A stretch of 64,000 nt of DNA from Terribacillus halophilus (GTDB lineage: Bacteria; Bacillota; Bacilli; Bacillales; Amphibacillaceae), in NCBI RefSeq assembly GCF_900101385.1, contig NZ_FMZB01000001.1, positions 124,001-188,000 of the forward strand, written 5' to 3'. The notes below the pieces were generated by a model, which saw nothing but the letters and a program-made list of their open reading frames with translations, ran no database searches and was not told where the DNA came from. Every line of letters starts with the position of its first letter. Positions within the stretch are counted from its first letter, which is position 1. A program made the translations under genes and the position numbers. Positions 53,958-62,248 of this stretch are shown in pieces.

Positions 53958-54263
53958 ATGGCGGATTTATTACGTAAAGGATTTCTTTTAGGTGTTGGTG
54001 CTGCTTTGGCCGGGAAAGAGAAATTGGATGCAAAACTGAAAGAACTCGTGGCAAAGGGAGAGATTACGCCGCAGCAAGCGAAGGATTTGGTTCAGCGTTT
54101 TGTGGAAAAAGGAGAAGCGAAATCCAATGAGTGGAGCGAGAAAAATCAGGGGAACATGCAAAAAAAAGCGAGTGATCTGGGACTTGCGACAAAAGCAGAT
54201 GTTGATGCCCTGAAGCAGCGAATCAGTCATTTGGAGCTTCGGCTGCAAAATAAGGAAGATTAA
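53958..54263 (+). CDS. Phasin-like small coiled-coil protein
   Basis: A 101-residue helical protein: MADLLRKGFLLGVGAALAGK begins with a mildly hydrophobic helix, then KLDAKLKELVAKGEITPQQAKDLV and a C-terminal coiled coil (DVDALKQRISHLELRLQ). It resembles the PhaF/phasin-like proteins that regularly stand behind AarF genes in Bacilli. No PHA synthase is in the window, so a role in lipid or quinone surface association with the UbiB protein is an inference from the pairing. Confidence 0.82.
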   Translation: MADLLRKGFLLGVGAALAGKEKLDAKLKELVAKGEITPQQAKDLVQRFVEKGEAKSNEWSEKNQGNMQKKASDLGLATKADVDALKQRISHLELRLQNKED

Positions 54264-54377
54264 TGGATTATGTATTAAATGATTAATTTGTCGTGAATAT
54301 TTTGAAAATTTGTTGTCAAGCTATCCATTCTCCTTTAGAATGATGGAAGAGGCTATAATCAGAGGAGGTAATTAGCA

Positions 54378-54518
54378 ATGATCAGCTTTTTATCTTTTGT
54401 CGACCAAGTGGAACAAGATTTGAAACGCCCTTCCACAGCCACGGAATATGATTTTTTGCAATGGATGCATGAACAATATGTCGCCGAACAATCGGATATA
54501 CTGAAACAAGCGCAGTAA
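54378..54518 (+). CDS. Small hypothetical protein (46 aa)
   Basis: An open frame of 46 codons, ATG 54378 to TAA 54516-54518, with AGAGGAGGT site about ten bases upstream and a clear terminator 11 bases after the stop. The product, beginning MISFLSFVDQVEQDLKRPST, is acidic and probably helical, without membrane segments. I do not recognise it. The promoter, site, frame and terminator together make it likely to be real. Confidence 0.6.
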   Translation: MISFLSFVDQVEQDLKRPSTATEYDFLQWMHEQYVAEQSDILKQAQ

Positions 54519-54529
54519 CAGAACCAAGT

Positions 54530-54555
54530 CCCGCCAGAATTGGCGGGCTTTTTTA
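54530..54555 (+). terminator. Terminator after the 46-codon gene
   Basis: CCCGCCA pairs with TGGCGGG around GAAT, followed by CTTTTTTATTTTT. Confidence 0.88.
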
Positions 54556-54658
54556 TTTTTGCGCTAGGGAGGAAGAGCTTGGACATTGTTGTGGATTAAT
54601 CTTTTTCCTCCATATCTGATATAATGCAGGTAGTTGCAAAACGATGGAGGTGTTCGGC

Positions 54659-54958
54659 TTGTTAAGTGAAGAAGCAGTGCTGCGGCATATGAAAGAGGAA
54701 CTGGAGCGGGCATTGGGCATGGATGATGTCCAGAAGCAGCGGGAGCATGTTCGGGCGGTCCGTTCGATGTGTGACCTGTTTTTGCAAAGTGAGCAACCAG
54801 TCAAGATACAGACGCCCAAACAGACAGCGTCACAAACTGGACCGTCAGCGGCGGAATGGGCAGCGATGACAGGGGAATGGCCAGCCCAGCAGCAGCCCAA
54901 GAAGGCATTTGAGGACGATGATGACGAATCGAACGGCAAATCCTTGTTCGATTTTTGA
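54659..54958 (+). CDS. ywdI: YwdI family protein
   Basis: A 99-residue soluble protein. The N-terminal half (MLSEEAVLRHMKEELERALG ...) is helical; the C-terminal half is Gln/Pro/Thr-rich and ends in an acidic DDDDESNGKSLFDF tail. It fits YwdI (DUF5327) by position before ywdK and gerQ. Function unknown. The start is TTG 54659 with GATGGAGG eight bases upstream; the ATG at 54644 overlaps that site and is rejected. ywdK follows 17 bases after the stop. Confidence 0.8.
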   Translation: MLSEEAVLRHMKEELERALGMDDVQKQREHVRAVRSMCDLFLQSEQPVKIQTPKQTASQTGPSAAEWAAMTGEWPAQQQPKKAFEDDDDESNGKSLFDF

Positions 54959-54975
54959 TATAAAGGAGCAGAAAA

Positions 54976-55344
54976 ATGAAAGCATTACTTATAATTGCAG
55001 CTATCAGTGGTTTCCTTACTGTAGGTCTTGGAGCATTCGGGGCGCACGGACTGGAAGGAAGGTTGACGGAGAAGGCAATCGCCACTTGGGAAAAAGCGGT
55101 CCTATACCAGATGTTCCATACACTGGCGCTAATCGGGATAGCATTGCTTTTGCAAAAAATCCAAGCGGGAAGTTTGATGACTGCCGGCGGTTTCTTCATC
55201 GCAGGTATCTTGTTATTTTCTGGAACGCTTTATATATACGCTGTCAGTGGTATTACGGTTTTTGCCTTGATCACTCCAGTAGGCGGTGTCGCATTCTTGA
55301 TTGGCTGGGCGCTGCTCGGTTATTCCGCAATCAAATATCTATAA
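54976..55344 (+). CDS. ywdK: DUF423 family membrane protein
   Basis: A 122-residue membrane protein with four hydrophobic segments. GFLTVGLGAFGAHGLEGRLTEKA is the hallmark of the DUF423/YwdK family, whose function is unknown. ATG has AAAGGAGCAGAAAA upstream. It follows ywdI by 17 bases and converges on gerQ through a shared terminator, the same order as in B. subtilis. Confidence 0.92.
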   Translation: MKALLIIAAISGFLTVGLGAFGAHGLEGRLTEKAIATWEKAVLYQMFHTLALIGIALLLQKIQAGSLMTAGGFFIAGILLFSGTLYIYAVSGITVFALITPVGGVAFLIGWALLGYSAIKYL

Positions 55345-55347
55345 AGG

Positions 55348-55376
55348 AAAAACCTCTGCCGCAGCAGAGGTTTTTT
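55348..55376. terminator. Bidirectional terminator between ywdK and gerQ
   Basis: AAAAACCTCTGC pairs with GCAGAGGTTTTT around CGCA, with A- and T-runs on both strands. It lies at the gerQ stop. Confidence 0.92.
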
Positions 55377-55870
55377 CATCGTGGAGGGTATGTGGCCAAG
55401 CCGCCCGGATTTCCGATAGGGTAATTATAATTGAGCGGTTCATCGAATGTGACATAATCAAGATAGACCATCAACAATAAGTAGCGGCGGTTATTCTCCG
55501 GATCACGCAGGATAAGGTGATCACGTCCGGCAGCTTCGACCGTGCCTTTGAAGATCTTTGCGTTCCAGCGGTCATTGTTTTCGAATGTCATATAGACAGT
55601 GGCCAGCTTGCCGCGGTTCAGGCGCAGGATGTTCTCGATGTATGACTGCTCGGTCGGAAGCCCAGGACCTGCACCACCGCCTGGAAATCCACCACCTTGA
55701 ACTTGTGACGGAACCTGCTGTTGTTGCTGAGGGTAAAACGGCTGATTTTGCTGGCGGTTTGGATAGCTGTAATTCGGGACTTGCGGATAAGCATATGGCT
55801 GGCCCTGTTCTTGGTACTGCGGGGTACTCGGAGTCGGATTCTGGTTCTCTTGATTCGGGTTCTTACTCAT
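55376..55870 (-). CDS. gerQ: Spore coat protein GerQ
   Basis: A 164-residue spore coat protein needed for the function of the cortex hydrolase CwlJ in germination and cross-linked in the coat by transglutaminase. The N-terminal ~85 residues are a Pro/Gln/Tyr/Asn-rich low-complexity region (PQYQEQGQPYAYPQ, FYPQQQQQ); the C-terminal ~80 form the conserved domain (SYIENILRLNRGKLATVYMT, RDHLILRDPENNRRYLLLMV). ATG 55870 (MSKNPNQ) is preferred; upstream in-frame ATGs are too near or beyond the AAAGGGG site. Confidence 0.93.
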   Translation of the reverse strand: MSKNPNQENQNPTPSTPQYQEQGQPYAYPQVPNYSYPNRQQNQPFYPQQQQQVPSQVQGGGFPGGGAGPGLPTEQSYIENILRLNRGKLATVYMTFENNDRWNAKIFKGTVEAAGRDHLILRDPENNRRYLLLMVYLDYVTFDEPLNYNYPIGNPGGLATYPPR

Positions 55871-56084
55871 TTTCATTCCCCTTTCCTGTACATTCACTTA
55901 GAAGACACTTGGCAGGCTGGCTGCAGGGGTGAAGAAAATCTTTGTAATTGCTTGTGCTCTTTATCAGCCCGAACTGAACTGATTCTTCTCCTGACAAATG
56001 CCATTGCCTAACCTTATGTCAAAGGAACTCATGCCTGTTCTTTGACATGATATGTGACCGGAAAGTAGGGTAGAACAAAAGATA

Positions 56085-56114
56085 TAAAAAAGCTGGACCG
56101 ACCGGGTCCAGCTT
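56085..56114 (-). terminator. Terminator of hemQ
   Basis: AAGCTGGACC pairs with GGTCCAGCTT; on the minus strand it ends in a T-run after the hemQ stop. The rest of the 247-base gap towards gerQ shows no gene. Confidence 0.85.
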
Positions 56115-56117
56115 GCA

Positions 56118-56864
56118 TCAAATATGGAAGTAGTCGGAGGCTGCTTCTATTGTCAGGATATTTCCGAAATAGAAGTCGCCGAATTCACCATAGCGTGCGC
56201 TTACTTCATCGAAACGCATTTCATAAACCAGCTTCTTGATTGGCAGCGGATCGTGGGCAAACAGCGTGACGCCCCACTCCCAATCGTCGAATCCGAACGA
56301 ACCTGTGATGATCTGTTTGATTTGACCAGCATATTTACGGCCGGTTTTGCTGTGCTCGTACATCAGTTTTGAACGAGCATCTTTTTCAAGTGAATACCAG
56401 TTGTCTTCATTCATCCGGCGCTTATCCATCGGGTAAAAGCACATATAATCCCAGCGCGGCAAGATTGGTTTCAGGCGTGCCTGAACTTCTGGCTTCTGTT
56501 CGATATCGACGCCGGGCTTGCTCATATATTTGGAAAGCTCGACGACTGATAGGTAAGAAAAGCTCTTTGTCATGTAGGAAGCTAATTTCGTTTTGTCGAA
56601 AGTCGTTTCGATCTCTTGTAGTTCATCCATTGTCGGTCGCATGATCATGAACATCACATCTGCTTTGTGACCGATAATCTTGTAGGCAAGCTGACTGCCT
56701 TTATTTGCTTCTTCCACTTGTTCCATATTCGAAAGCCAGTTCTGGAATTCCTCGATTGCCGCTTGGCGCTCATCAACGGATGCCAGTTTCCAGCTTGTCC
56801 AATCCATTACTCGAAAATCATGCAGGCAATACCAGCCGTCCATGGTTTCTACTGCTTCTGCCAT
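56118..56864 (-). CDS. hemQ: Coproheme decarboxylase HemQ (chlorite-dismutase fold)
   Basis: A 248-residue enzyme that converts coproheme III to haem b in the coproporphyrin-dependent pathway of Gram-positive bacteria. The blocks WYCLHDFRVMDW, CFYPMDKRR (with the catalytic tyrosine) and LMYEHSKTGRKYAGQI (the proximal haem histidine) are all present, and the length matches the family. Adjacent to and divergent from pta, as in B. subtilis (ywfI-pta). Confidence 0.96.
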   Translation of the reverse strand: MAEAVETMDGWYCLHDFRVMDWTSWKLASVDERQAAIEEFQNWLSNMEQVEEANKGSQLAYKIIGHKADVMFMIMRPTMDELQEIETTFDKTKLASYMTKSFSYLSVVELSKYMSKPGVDIEQKPEVQARLKPILPRWDYMCFYPMDKRRMNEDNWYSLEKDARSKLMYEHSKTGRKYAGQIKQIITGSFGFDDWEWGVTLFAHDPLPIKKLVYEMRFDEVSARYGEFGDFYFGNILTIEAASDYFHI

Positions 56865-57122
56865 GCCTAAACACTCCTTTTTCGTTCACATTTTGTATAG
56901 TGTAACACAAACGACATCATACCATGCCTGTCGTTGCTTGCTAATCGCATCTCTATTATAACAACTATCCAGCACACTTAACGTGTATACTTTGACAGAA
57001 ATGGGAACATCTAAAGGGTTGATTATTTTAATTTAAAAAATCAGTGAAAGCTTATATGACTTTAAAAGTAAAACAAAAAGATTTACTATAGAAATGCAGA
57101 CATATTCTAGGAGGGTTTTAGG

Positions 57123-58097
57123 ATGAGTGATTTATTTCAAACATTGCGGGAAAAAGTGACAGGTCAGAATAAACGTATCGTCTTGCCGGAAGGATTGGAC
57201 GAGCGCATTTTGGAAGCAGCTGGAAAGCTTGCACAAGAGGGAATTATTGCGCCAGTTTTAATTGGCAACAAAGAGCAAGTGGAGCAAAAAGCAAAAGAAC
57301 TGTCCATCAATCTACATGGTGCAACCATTGTCGACCCCGATACTTACGAAAAATTCGATGAGCTTGTCGCTGCGTTCGTGGAACGCCGCAAAGGCAAAGC
57401 AACAGAAGAAGATGCAAAGAAATTACTAAAAGACGAAAACTACTTCGGTACGATGCTTGTTTACACAGGCGAAGCAGACGGTCTTGTCAGCGGTGCAGCA
57501 CACTCCACTGCTGATACAGTACGCCCAGCATTGCAAATCATCAAAACGAAGCCAGGATACAAGAAAACTTCCGGTGCATTCGTGATGGTGAGGGATGATG
57601 AGCGTTATGTATTTGGAGATTGTGCTATCAACATCGCACCTGACAGCCAGGACCTTGCAGAGATTGCCGTAGCAAGCGCAGAGACAGCGGCTATGTTCGG
57701 TATCGATCCGAAGGTTGCCTTGCTTAGCTTCTCTACAAAAGGTTCTGCCAAATCTCCAGAGACAGAAAAAGTAGCAGATGCGTTGACGATTGCAAAAGAG
57801 AAAAACCCTAATCTAGTCGTTGATGGTGAATTCCAATTCGATGCTGCTTTCGTACCGTCCGTAGCTGCGAAAAAAGCACCAGACGCTGTGTTGAAAGGTG
57901 ATGCGAATGTTTTCGTATTCCCTAGCCTTGAAGCTGGTAACATCGGTTATAAGATTGCGCAGCGCCTAGGCAACTTCGATGCTGTCGGTCCGATCCTGCA
58001 AGGTCTGAACGCACCAGTGAATGACCTATCCCGTGGCTGTGATGCAGATGATGTGTACAAGCTTACATTGATTACAGCTGCCCAGTCCGTAGAATAA
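57123..58097 (+). CDS. pta: Phosphate acetyltransferase
   Basis: A 324-residue enzyme converting acetyl-CoA and phosphate to acetyl phosphate in overflow metabolism. Family blocks include IVLPEGLDERILEAAGKL at the start, GLVSGAAHSTADTVRPALQ and VFPSLEAGNIGYKIAQRLG near the C terminus. ATG has TAGGAGGG upstream. The 258-base divergent region with hemQ holds a weak cre-like TGAAAGCTTATATGA at 57045-57059; pta is activated by CcpA in B. subtilis, but this match is poor. Confidence 0.96.
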   Translation: MSDLFQTLREKVTGQNKRIVLPEGLDERILEAAGKLAQEGIIAPVLIGNKEQVEQKAKELSINLHGATIVDPDTYEKFDELVAAFVERRKGKATEEDAKKLLKDENYFGTMLVYTGEADGLVSGAAHSTADTVRPALQIIKTKPGYKKTSGAFVMVRDDERYVFGDCAINIAPDSQDLAEIAVASAETAAMFGIDPKVALLSFSTKGSAKSPETEKVADALTIAKEKNPNLVVDGEFQFDAAFVPSVAAKKAPDAVLKGDANVFVFPSLEAGNIGYKIAQRLGNFDAVGPILQGLNAPVNDLSRGCDADDVYKLTLITAAQSVE

Positions 58098-58109
58098 GTG
58101 AAATTTTTA

Positions 58110-58145
58110 AAGGCGCCTTTACTTGGAAAAAAAGGCGTCTTTTTG
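58110..58145 (+). terminator. Terminator after pta
   Basis: AAGGCGCCTTT pairs with AAAGGCGTCTT through one G-U pair and is followed by TTTTTG. Confidence 0.75.
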
Positions 58146-58210
58146 TTTGTTTTGTCTTTATTTTCGGATTATAGTAGAATAGCTTTGTTTACATGCAAAA
58201 GGAGTGAGTA

Positions 58211-59014
58211 TTGTTGGGCAAGGATATCCGCTATTCATCCGAAGTAACAGATCAGTTTGTGAAGCATGCCATCGATTACGTAGGGGCAGGAGTGGTAATC
58301 ACAGACCCCTCACTTCCTGATAATCCGATTATTTATACAAACAAAGGTTTTGAAAAACTTACTGGATATCCCACAGAAGAAATCCTTGGTCTTAATTGCC
58401 GATTTCTTCAGGGTGAAGATACAGATAGGGACGATGTCTCCATCGTCCGTAATGCGATTAGAAATGAAGAAGCTGTCGTGGTGGAGCTGAAGAATTACCG
58501 GAAGAACGGCGAAATGTTCTGGAATGAGCTCGAGCTTTATCCGATTTATCTGGAAAGTGAGCAGAAGACATTTTTCGTCGGCGTCCAAAAAGATGTGACA
58601 GAGCGAAAGCAGAATGAAGAGCTGGTGTCGCATTATCTGGAGGAAGTATCCCGCTTATCCACACCGATTGTTCCCATCACGGATACGACCTCCATTTTGC
58701 CGCTGATTGGTGATGTGGATGATCGCAGACTGAATCAAATACTGGAACGAGTCGGGGAGCATGTCCAGAAGACGGGAGAGCGGAATTTCCTTCTTGATCT
58801 GCAGGGTATCAGCCGTTTTCATAGCGGGGTTCATCATGGCGTACTCCGGCTATATCAACTGCTAGATATGATGGGAACCCGCCTGATCGTTACCGGCTTT
58901 CATCCGAAGATGGCTATGGAAAGTGTACAACAAGCCGATTTCAGTGACCAAAACATCAAGTTTTATTCGACAGTGAAACAGGCATTATCCTTTTTGGAGA
59001 AAGAAAACCGCTGA
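58211..59014 (+). CDS. ytvA: LOV-STAS blue-light photoreceptor (YtvA type)
   Basis: A 267-residue flavoprotein. The N-terminal LOV domain carries the photoactive cysteine C63 in GLNCRFLQGEDTD, with the flavin-binding NYRKNGEMFWNEL and FFVGVQKDVTERK; a linker helix leads to a C-terminal STAS domain (LSTPIVPITDTTSILPLIG...RFHSGVHHGVLRLYQLLD). B. subtilis YtvA (261 residues) activates the general stress sigma-B response in light through the stressosome. Start TTG 58211 follows AAAAGGAG by six bases; TTG 58214 is equally possible. A bidirectional terminator follows. Confidence 0.93.
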   Translation: MLGKDIRYSSEVTDQFVKHAIDYVGAGVVITDPSLPDNPIIYTNKGFEKLTGYPTEEILGLNCRFLQGEDTDRDDVSIVRNAIRNEEAVVVELKNYRKNGEMFWNELELYPIYLESEQKTFFVGVQKDVTERKQNEELVSHYLEEVSRLSTPIVPITDTTSILPLIGDVDDRRLNQILERVGEHVQKTGERNFLLDLQGISRFHSGVHHGVLRLYQLLDMMGTRLIVTGFHPKMAMESVQQADFSDQNIKFYSTVKQALSFLEKENR

Positions 59015-59038
59015 ACCGATACCCGGTCAGCGGTTTTT
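59004..59038. terminator. Bidirectional terminator between ytvA and lipL
   Basis: AAAACCGCTGA plus CCG pairs with CGG plus TCAGCGGTTTT, with A- and T-runs both ways. The left arm covers the ytvA stop. Confidence 0.9.
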
Positions 59039-59863
59039 GTTTAGGAAATTTTCATTGCGTGAGCGCATCAGTTTCATTCGTTCCTGCTGCAGCTCGGCTT
59101 CCCGTACCGTCATTTCGCCAGTTGGAATGATGTGCGTGATGGAAGCTAGTCCGTCGACGATTCGCTTACAAACCTGCTCGCTAGAAAGCGGGACATGGAG
59201 CAATTCCTCCAATGATGCCATCGTTTCCGGCACTACTTCGGGAAATGTAAAGCGAGTTTCTGCATCCTTTTTGGCCCTTTCATAAAAGCCCCGGACGATT
59301 TCGGCACGTGCAGCGCCACTGCCATCCACACATAGATAAATTTGTACAGCAGAACCGTCTTTGACACGACGCTGGGAAATACCAGCGAATTTCCGGCCGT
59401 CTATACTCAGATCATAGGTGCCGGGACAATAGGAACCTTCTACCTCGAACGCTTCGATTTTATCAGTAAGGTCACGGAATATATATTGGATGAAGGCAAC
59501 CATCGCTTGGTAGCCGTCATGGATCCCGATGTGTTTGGCATCAGGAAAGATGAAGGACAGATTGACAACACCTTTATCCAGCAAAACAGCAAGACCGCCA
59601 GAGTTCCGGACGACGGCTTTATAGCCTTTATCCCGCAGATATGCGACTCCTTCATCGATGTAAGGCAATCGCGAATCCGGGATGCCGAGCATGATTGTAC
59701 GATCATGGATCCACAATCTTGCAGTCGGCGGAACAAGAGTTTCGCCAACAGAAATAGCCAGTGCGTCATCAATCGCGAAGGAAGCCATTGCCTGTTCCGG
59801 TCCATCTTCACCGGAATGATCGATAATGCGGAATTCAGGTGCATTGAGTAATGTATGTAACAC
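59027..59863 (-). CDS. lipL: Octanoyl-[GcvH]:protein N-octanoyltransferase
   Basis: A 278-residue amidotransferase that moves octanoyl groups from GcvH to E2 subunits in lipoate assembly. The biotin/lipoate ligase fold shows RNSGGLAVLLD, the acyl-thioester cysteine in EGSYCPGTYDLS, KFAGISQRR and YLCVDGSGAARA, closely following B. subtilis LipL (YwfL, 281 residues). GTG 59863 is used because AAAAGGAG lies ten bases upstream and the length then agrees; the open frame runs 16 codons longer. Convergent with ytvA. Confidence 0.93.
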   Translation of the reverse strand: MLHTLLNAPEFRIIDHSGEDGPEQAMASFAIDDALAISVGETLVPPTARLWIHDRTIMLGIPDSRLPYIDEGVAYLRDKGYKAVVRNSGGLAVLLDKGVVNLSFIFPDAKHIGIHDGYQAMVAFIQYIFRDLTDKIEAFEVEGSYCPGTYDLSIDGRKFAGISQRRVKDGSAVQIYLCVDGSGAARAEIVRGFYERAKKDAETRFTFPEVVPETMASLEELLHVPLSSEQVCKRIVDGLASITHIIPTGEMTVREAELQQERMKLMRSRNENFLNKNR

Positions 59864-60048
59864 GTAGTACGCGCTCCTTTTCAACGGAATGGCGTAAAAT
59901 CGCCAATACATAGTATAGCAAAAAATAGGGTAGACAAGAAACGAGTAAAAGTTACGTTTGGTTATTTACTGGGACCCCGATATTTTATAAACTAGTTCTA
60001 TTGGACAAAAAATAACGAGATAGAATGACATAAAGTGAGGCAGAGGAA

Positions 60049-61344
60049 ATGGCGTATCGAGATGAAAAGCTAGAAGAAGAAAAAGTTTTCAAAGATCCTG
60101 TGCATCGCTATGTACATGTTCGTGATCGCGTCATCTGGGATCTGATAGCGACGCCTGAATTCCAGCGGCTTCGGCGAATTAAGCAGCTCGGAACTTCCAA
60201 TATGACGTTTCATGGTGCCGAACACAGCCGTTTCAATCATTCTTTGGGTGTGTATGAGATTGTCAGGCGGATCGTCGGTAATTTCGAGAATCGGAAGAAC
60301 TGGAGAAAAGAACAGCGGCTGCTGCTGCTCTGTGCTGCCTTGCTTCACGATCTCGGCCATGGCCCATATTCCCATTCGTTCGAAAAGGTTTTCGGATTGG
60401 ATCACGAAGAATTCACCCGCAAGATCATACTCGGTGATACCGGTGTCAACCATGTGCTCCGGAAAGTGAGCGCAAGCTTCCCGAAAAAGGTAGCTGAAGT
60501 GATCAATAAGACATACGGCGATAAATTGATTGTCAGTATCATCTCCAGTCAAATCGATGCAGACAGGATGGATTATCTGCAGCGGGACGCATACTTCACT
60601 GGCGTCAGTTACGGTCATTTCGACATGGAGCGTATACTCCGGGTGATGCGGCCTCGTGAAGACCAGGTTGTCATAAAAGAGTCCGGTATGCATGCGGTGG
60701 AGGACTATATCATGAGCCGCTACCAAATGTACTGGCAAGTATATTTCCATCCGGTGACACGCAGTGCGGAAGTGATTTTGACGAAGATCCTGCACCGGGC
60801 CAAAGCTCTCTATCAGAGTGATTATACCTTCAAGCTGCGCCCGCAGCATTTCATCTCTTTATTTGACGGAAATGTCACACTGGGGGATTACATACGTCTC
60901 GATGAAAATGTGACTTCCTTCTATTTCCAGGCTTGGCTGGAGGAAGAAGATGATATACTGAGGGACTTATGTGAAAGATTCCTGAACCGCAGGCTCTTCA
61001 AATACATTGAGTTCAATCCGCTCCTTCATGTAAAGGAGATGGTCGAGCTGTCCAAGCTTTTCAGCGAAGTCGGCATCGATCCTGAATATTATCTGATCGA
61101 TGATTCGTCATCGGATTTGCCATACGACTTTTATCGTCCGGGAGAAGAAGAGGAGAGGCTGCCGATCCACCTGCAGCTGCCGAACGGAAAACTCAAGGAA
61201 CTGTCCCGCCAATCGGATATAGTAGAAGCGATTTCGGGTAAGAAACGAACAGACCATAAATTGTATTTCCCACAAGATATTTTAGAAGCTTTGCCGGATG
61301 ACAGCAGACAGAAACAGCGTATTTACGAGATTTTATTTCAATAA
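60049..61344 (+). CDS. ywfO: HD-domain phosphohydrolase YwfO
   Basis: A 431-residue protein with the SAMHD1/dGTPase-type HD domain at the N terminus: RLRRIKQLG, HSRFNHSLGVYE (first metal His) and LLHDLGHGPYSHSFE (the HD pair), then DADRMDYLQRDAY. The enzyme hydrolyses dNTPs or related nucleotides in characterised relatives; the substrate here is not shown. Size equals B. subtilis YwfO. The ATG follows GAGGCAGAGGAA. ywgA begins 13 bases after the stop, the same pairing as in B. subtilis. Confidence 0.94.
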   Translation: MAYRDEKLEEEKVFKDPVHRYVHVRDRVIWDLIATPEFQRLRRIKQLGTSNMTFHGAEHSRFNHSLGVYEIVRRIVGNFENRKNWRKEQRLLLLCAALLHDLGHGPYSHSFEKVFGLDHEEFTRKIILGDTGVNHVLRKVSASFPKKVAEVINKTYGDKLIVSIISSQIDADRMDYLQRDAYFTGVSYGHFDMERILRVMRPREDQVVIKESGMHAVEDYIMSRYQMYWQVYFHPVTRSAEVILTKILHRAKALYQSDYTFKLRPQHFISLFDGNVTLGDYIRLDENVTSFYFQAWLEEEDDILRDLCERFLNRRLFKYIEFNPLLHVKEMVELSKLFSEVGIDPEYYLIDDSSSDLPYDFYRPGEEEERLPIHLQLPNGKLKELSRQSDIVEAISGKKRTDHKLYFPQDILEALPDDSRQKQRIYEILFQ

Positions 61345-61356
61345 GGAGGAGCAGCT

Positions 61357-61860
61357 ATGCTAGCTAACCACGCAAATCTCCTGCAATTCTTTTCCTCTGT
61401 GGAAGAAGTGGTAGGAAGAAAAAAACTGCAGAAGATGATTTACATACTGAAGAAAAATGGAATTCCGTTCGGTGAAAAATATGAATTTCATTTATTCGGT
61501 CCCTATTCGGAGGAATTATCCCTGCGTGTGGATGAACTGAGCAACCTCGGTCTGATCAACGAGATGAAAGAGGATAAAAGCAGCTATACTCAATACCGTT
61601 ACACGATAACGGAAGAGGGGCAGCAGTTCCTCACACATTATGAAAACCAATTCCCCGACTATCAGGAGGCTGTGCGTCTGTTGAAGGATAGAAGCTCCCG
61701 GTTCCTTGAACTTGTATCTACCATGCTGTATTTCGAGGAACTTCCGCAGGAGGAAGTGGAAGAAAAGGTACGGACAGTGAAAAAGAAACAAAATTATACA
61801 GATGAAGAGATGAAGGATGCTTGGGAATTCATTGGTTCATTGAAAAAGTTGCAAGCATAA
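61357..61860 (+). CDS. ywgA: YwgA family protein
   Basis: A 167-residue soluble protein probably with a winged-helix N-terminal part (FFSSVEEVVGRKKLQKMIYI, HLFGPYSEELSLRVDEL) and a helical charged C terminus. It matches YwgA by sequence pattern and by its place directly after ywfO. Function unknown. ATG follows AAGGAGGAGCAGCT, a strong site. A terminator lies four bases after the stop. Confidence 0.9.
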   Translation: MLANHANLLQFFSSVEEVVGRKKLQKMIYILKKNGIPFGEKYEFHLFGPYSEELSLRVDELSNLGLINEMKEDKSSYTQYRYTITEEGQQFLTHYENQFPDYQEAVRLLKDRSSRFLELVSTMLYFEELPQEEVEEKVRTVKKKQNYTDEEMKDAWEFIGSLKKLQA

Positions 61861-61863
61861 GAG

Positions 61864-61896
61864 AAGCGAAGGATCTAATGGGTCCTTCGCTTTTTC
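61864..61896 (+). terminator. Terminator after ywgA
   Basis: AAGCGAAGGA pairs with TCCTTCGCTT and is followed by TTTTC. Confidence 0.9.
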
Positions 61897-62190
61897 AGTT
61901 AATAATCCCAAAAGCAACTTCATCTAGGACACCTTTTATTCAATTTCCACCTAGTTTCATTTAAGTACAAATTTTAGATGGTCATAACTTAGATAGTTTT
62001 AGAAGGTCTCGTCATTCGCTCACCCATTATAGCTGTTAATCTACGAGTGATAAATCGACTTGATTGAGCCAGCCAATAATTTTTGTGGCTCTTTGATGGA
62101 AAGACTGCGACAGCATTAATGGTTAGACCTGGATATATCCAAATAGTGGAGTATTCCAGTGCTTTCAGATTCCATGATAAAACAATAGAA
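61897..62190. other. A+T-rich gap between ywgA and ywhD, with an unexplained minus-strand frame
   Basis: No convincing gene. A minus-strand frame of 73 codons (61989-62210, GTG start, no ribosome binding site) encodes a protein-like stretch rich in aromatic residues (ALEYSTIWIYPG, NYWLAQSSRFITRR). It overlaps the likely ywhD promoter at its 5' end. It could be a decayed gene fragment; I do not recognise it. Confidence 0.35.
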
Positions 62191-62220
62191 TTGAAGTGAT
62201 ATTCCAGCACATGCTACTAT
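62191..62220 (+). promoter_or_regulatory. Candidate promoter of ywhD
   Basis: TTGAAG (62191-62196), an 18-base spacer and TACTAT (62215-62220), placed 28 bases before the ywhD start codon. Confidence 0.5.
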
Positions 62221-62248
62221 AGAGACAAAAGTCGAGGGAGCGGTTCAC

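Noticed and set aside
57045-57059. cre-like TGAAAGCTTATATGA before pta
   Set aside because: It lacks the central CG and the terminal CA of the consensus; kept only as a remark because pta is a known CcpA target in B. subtilis.
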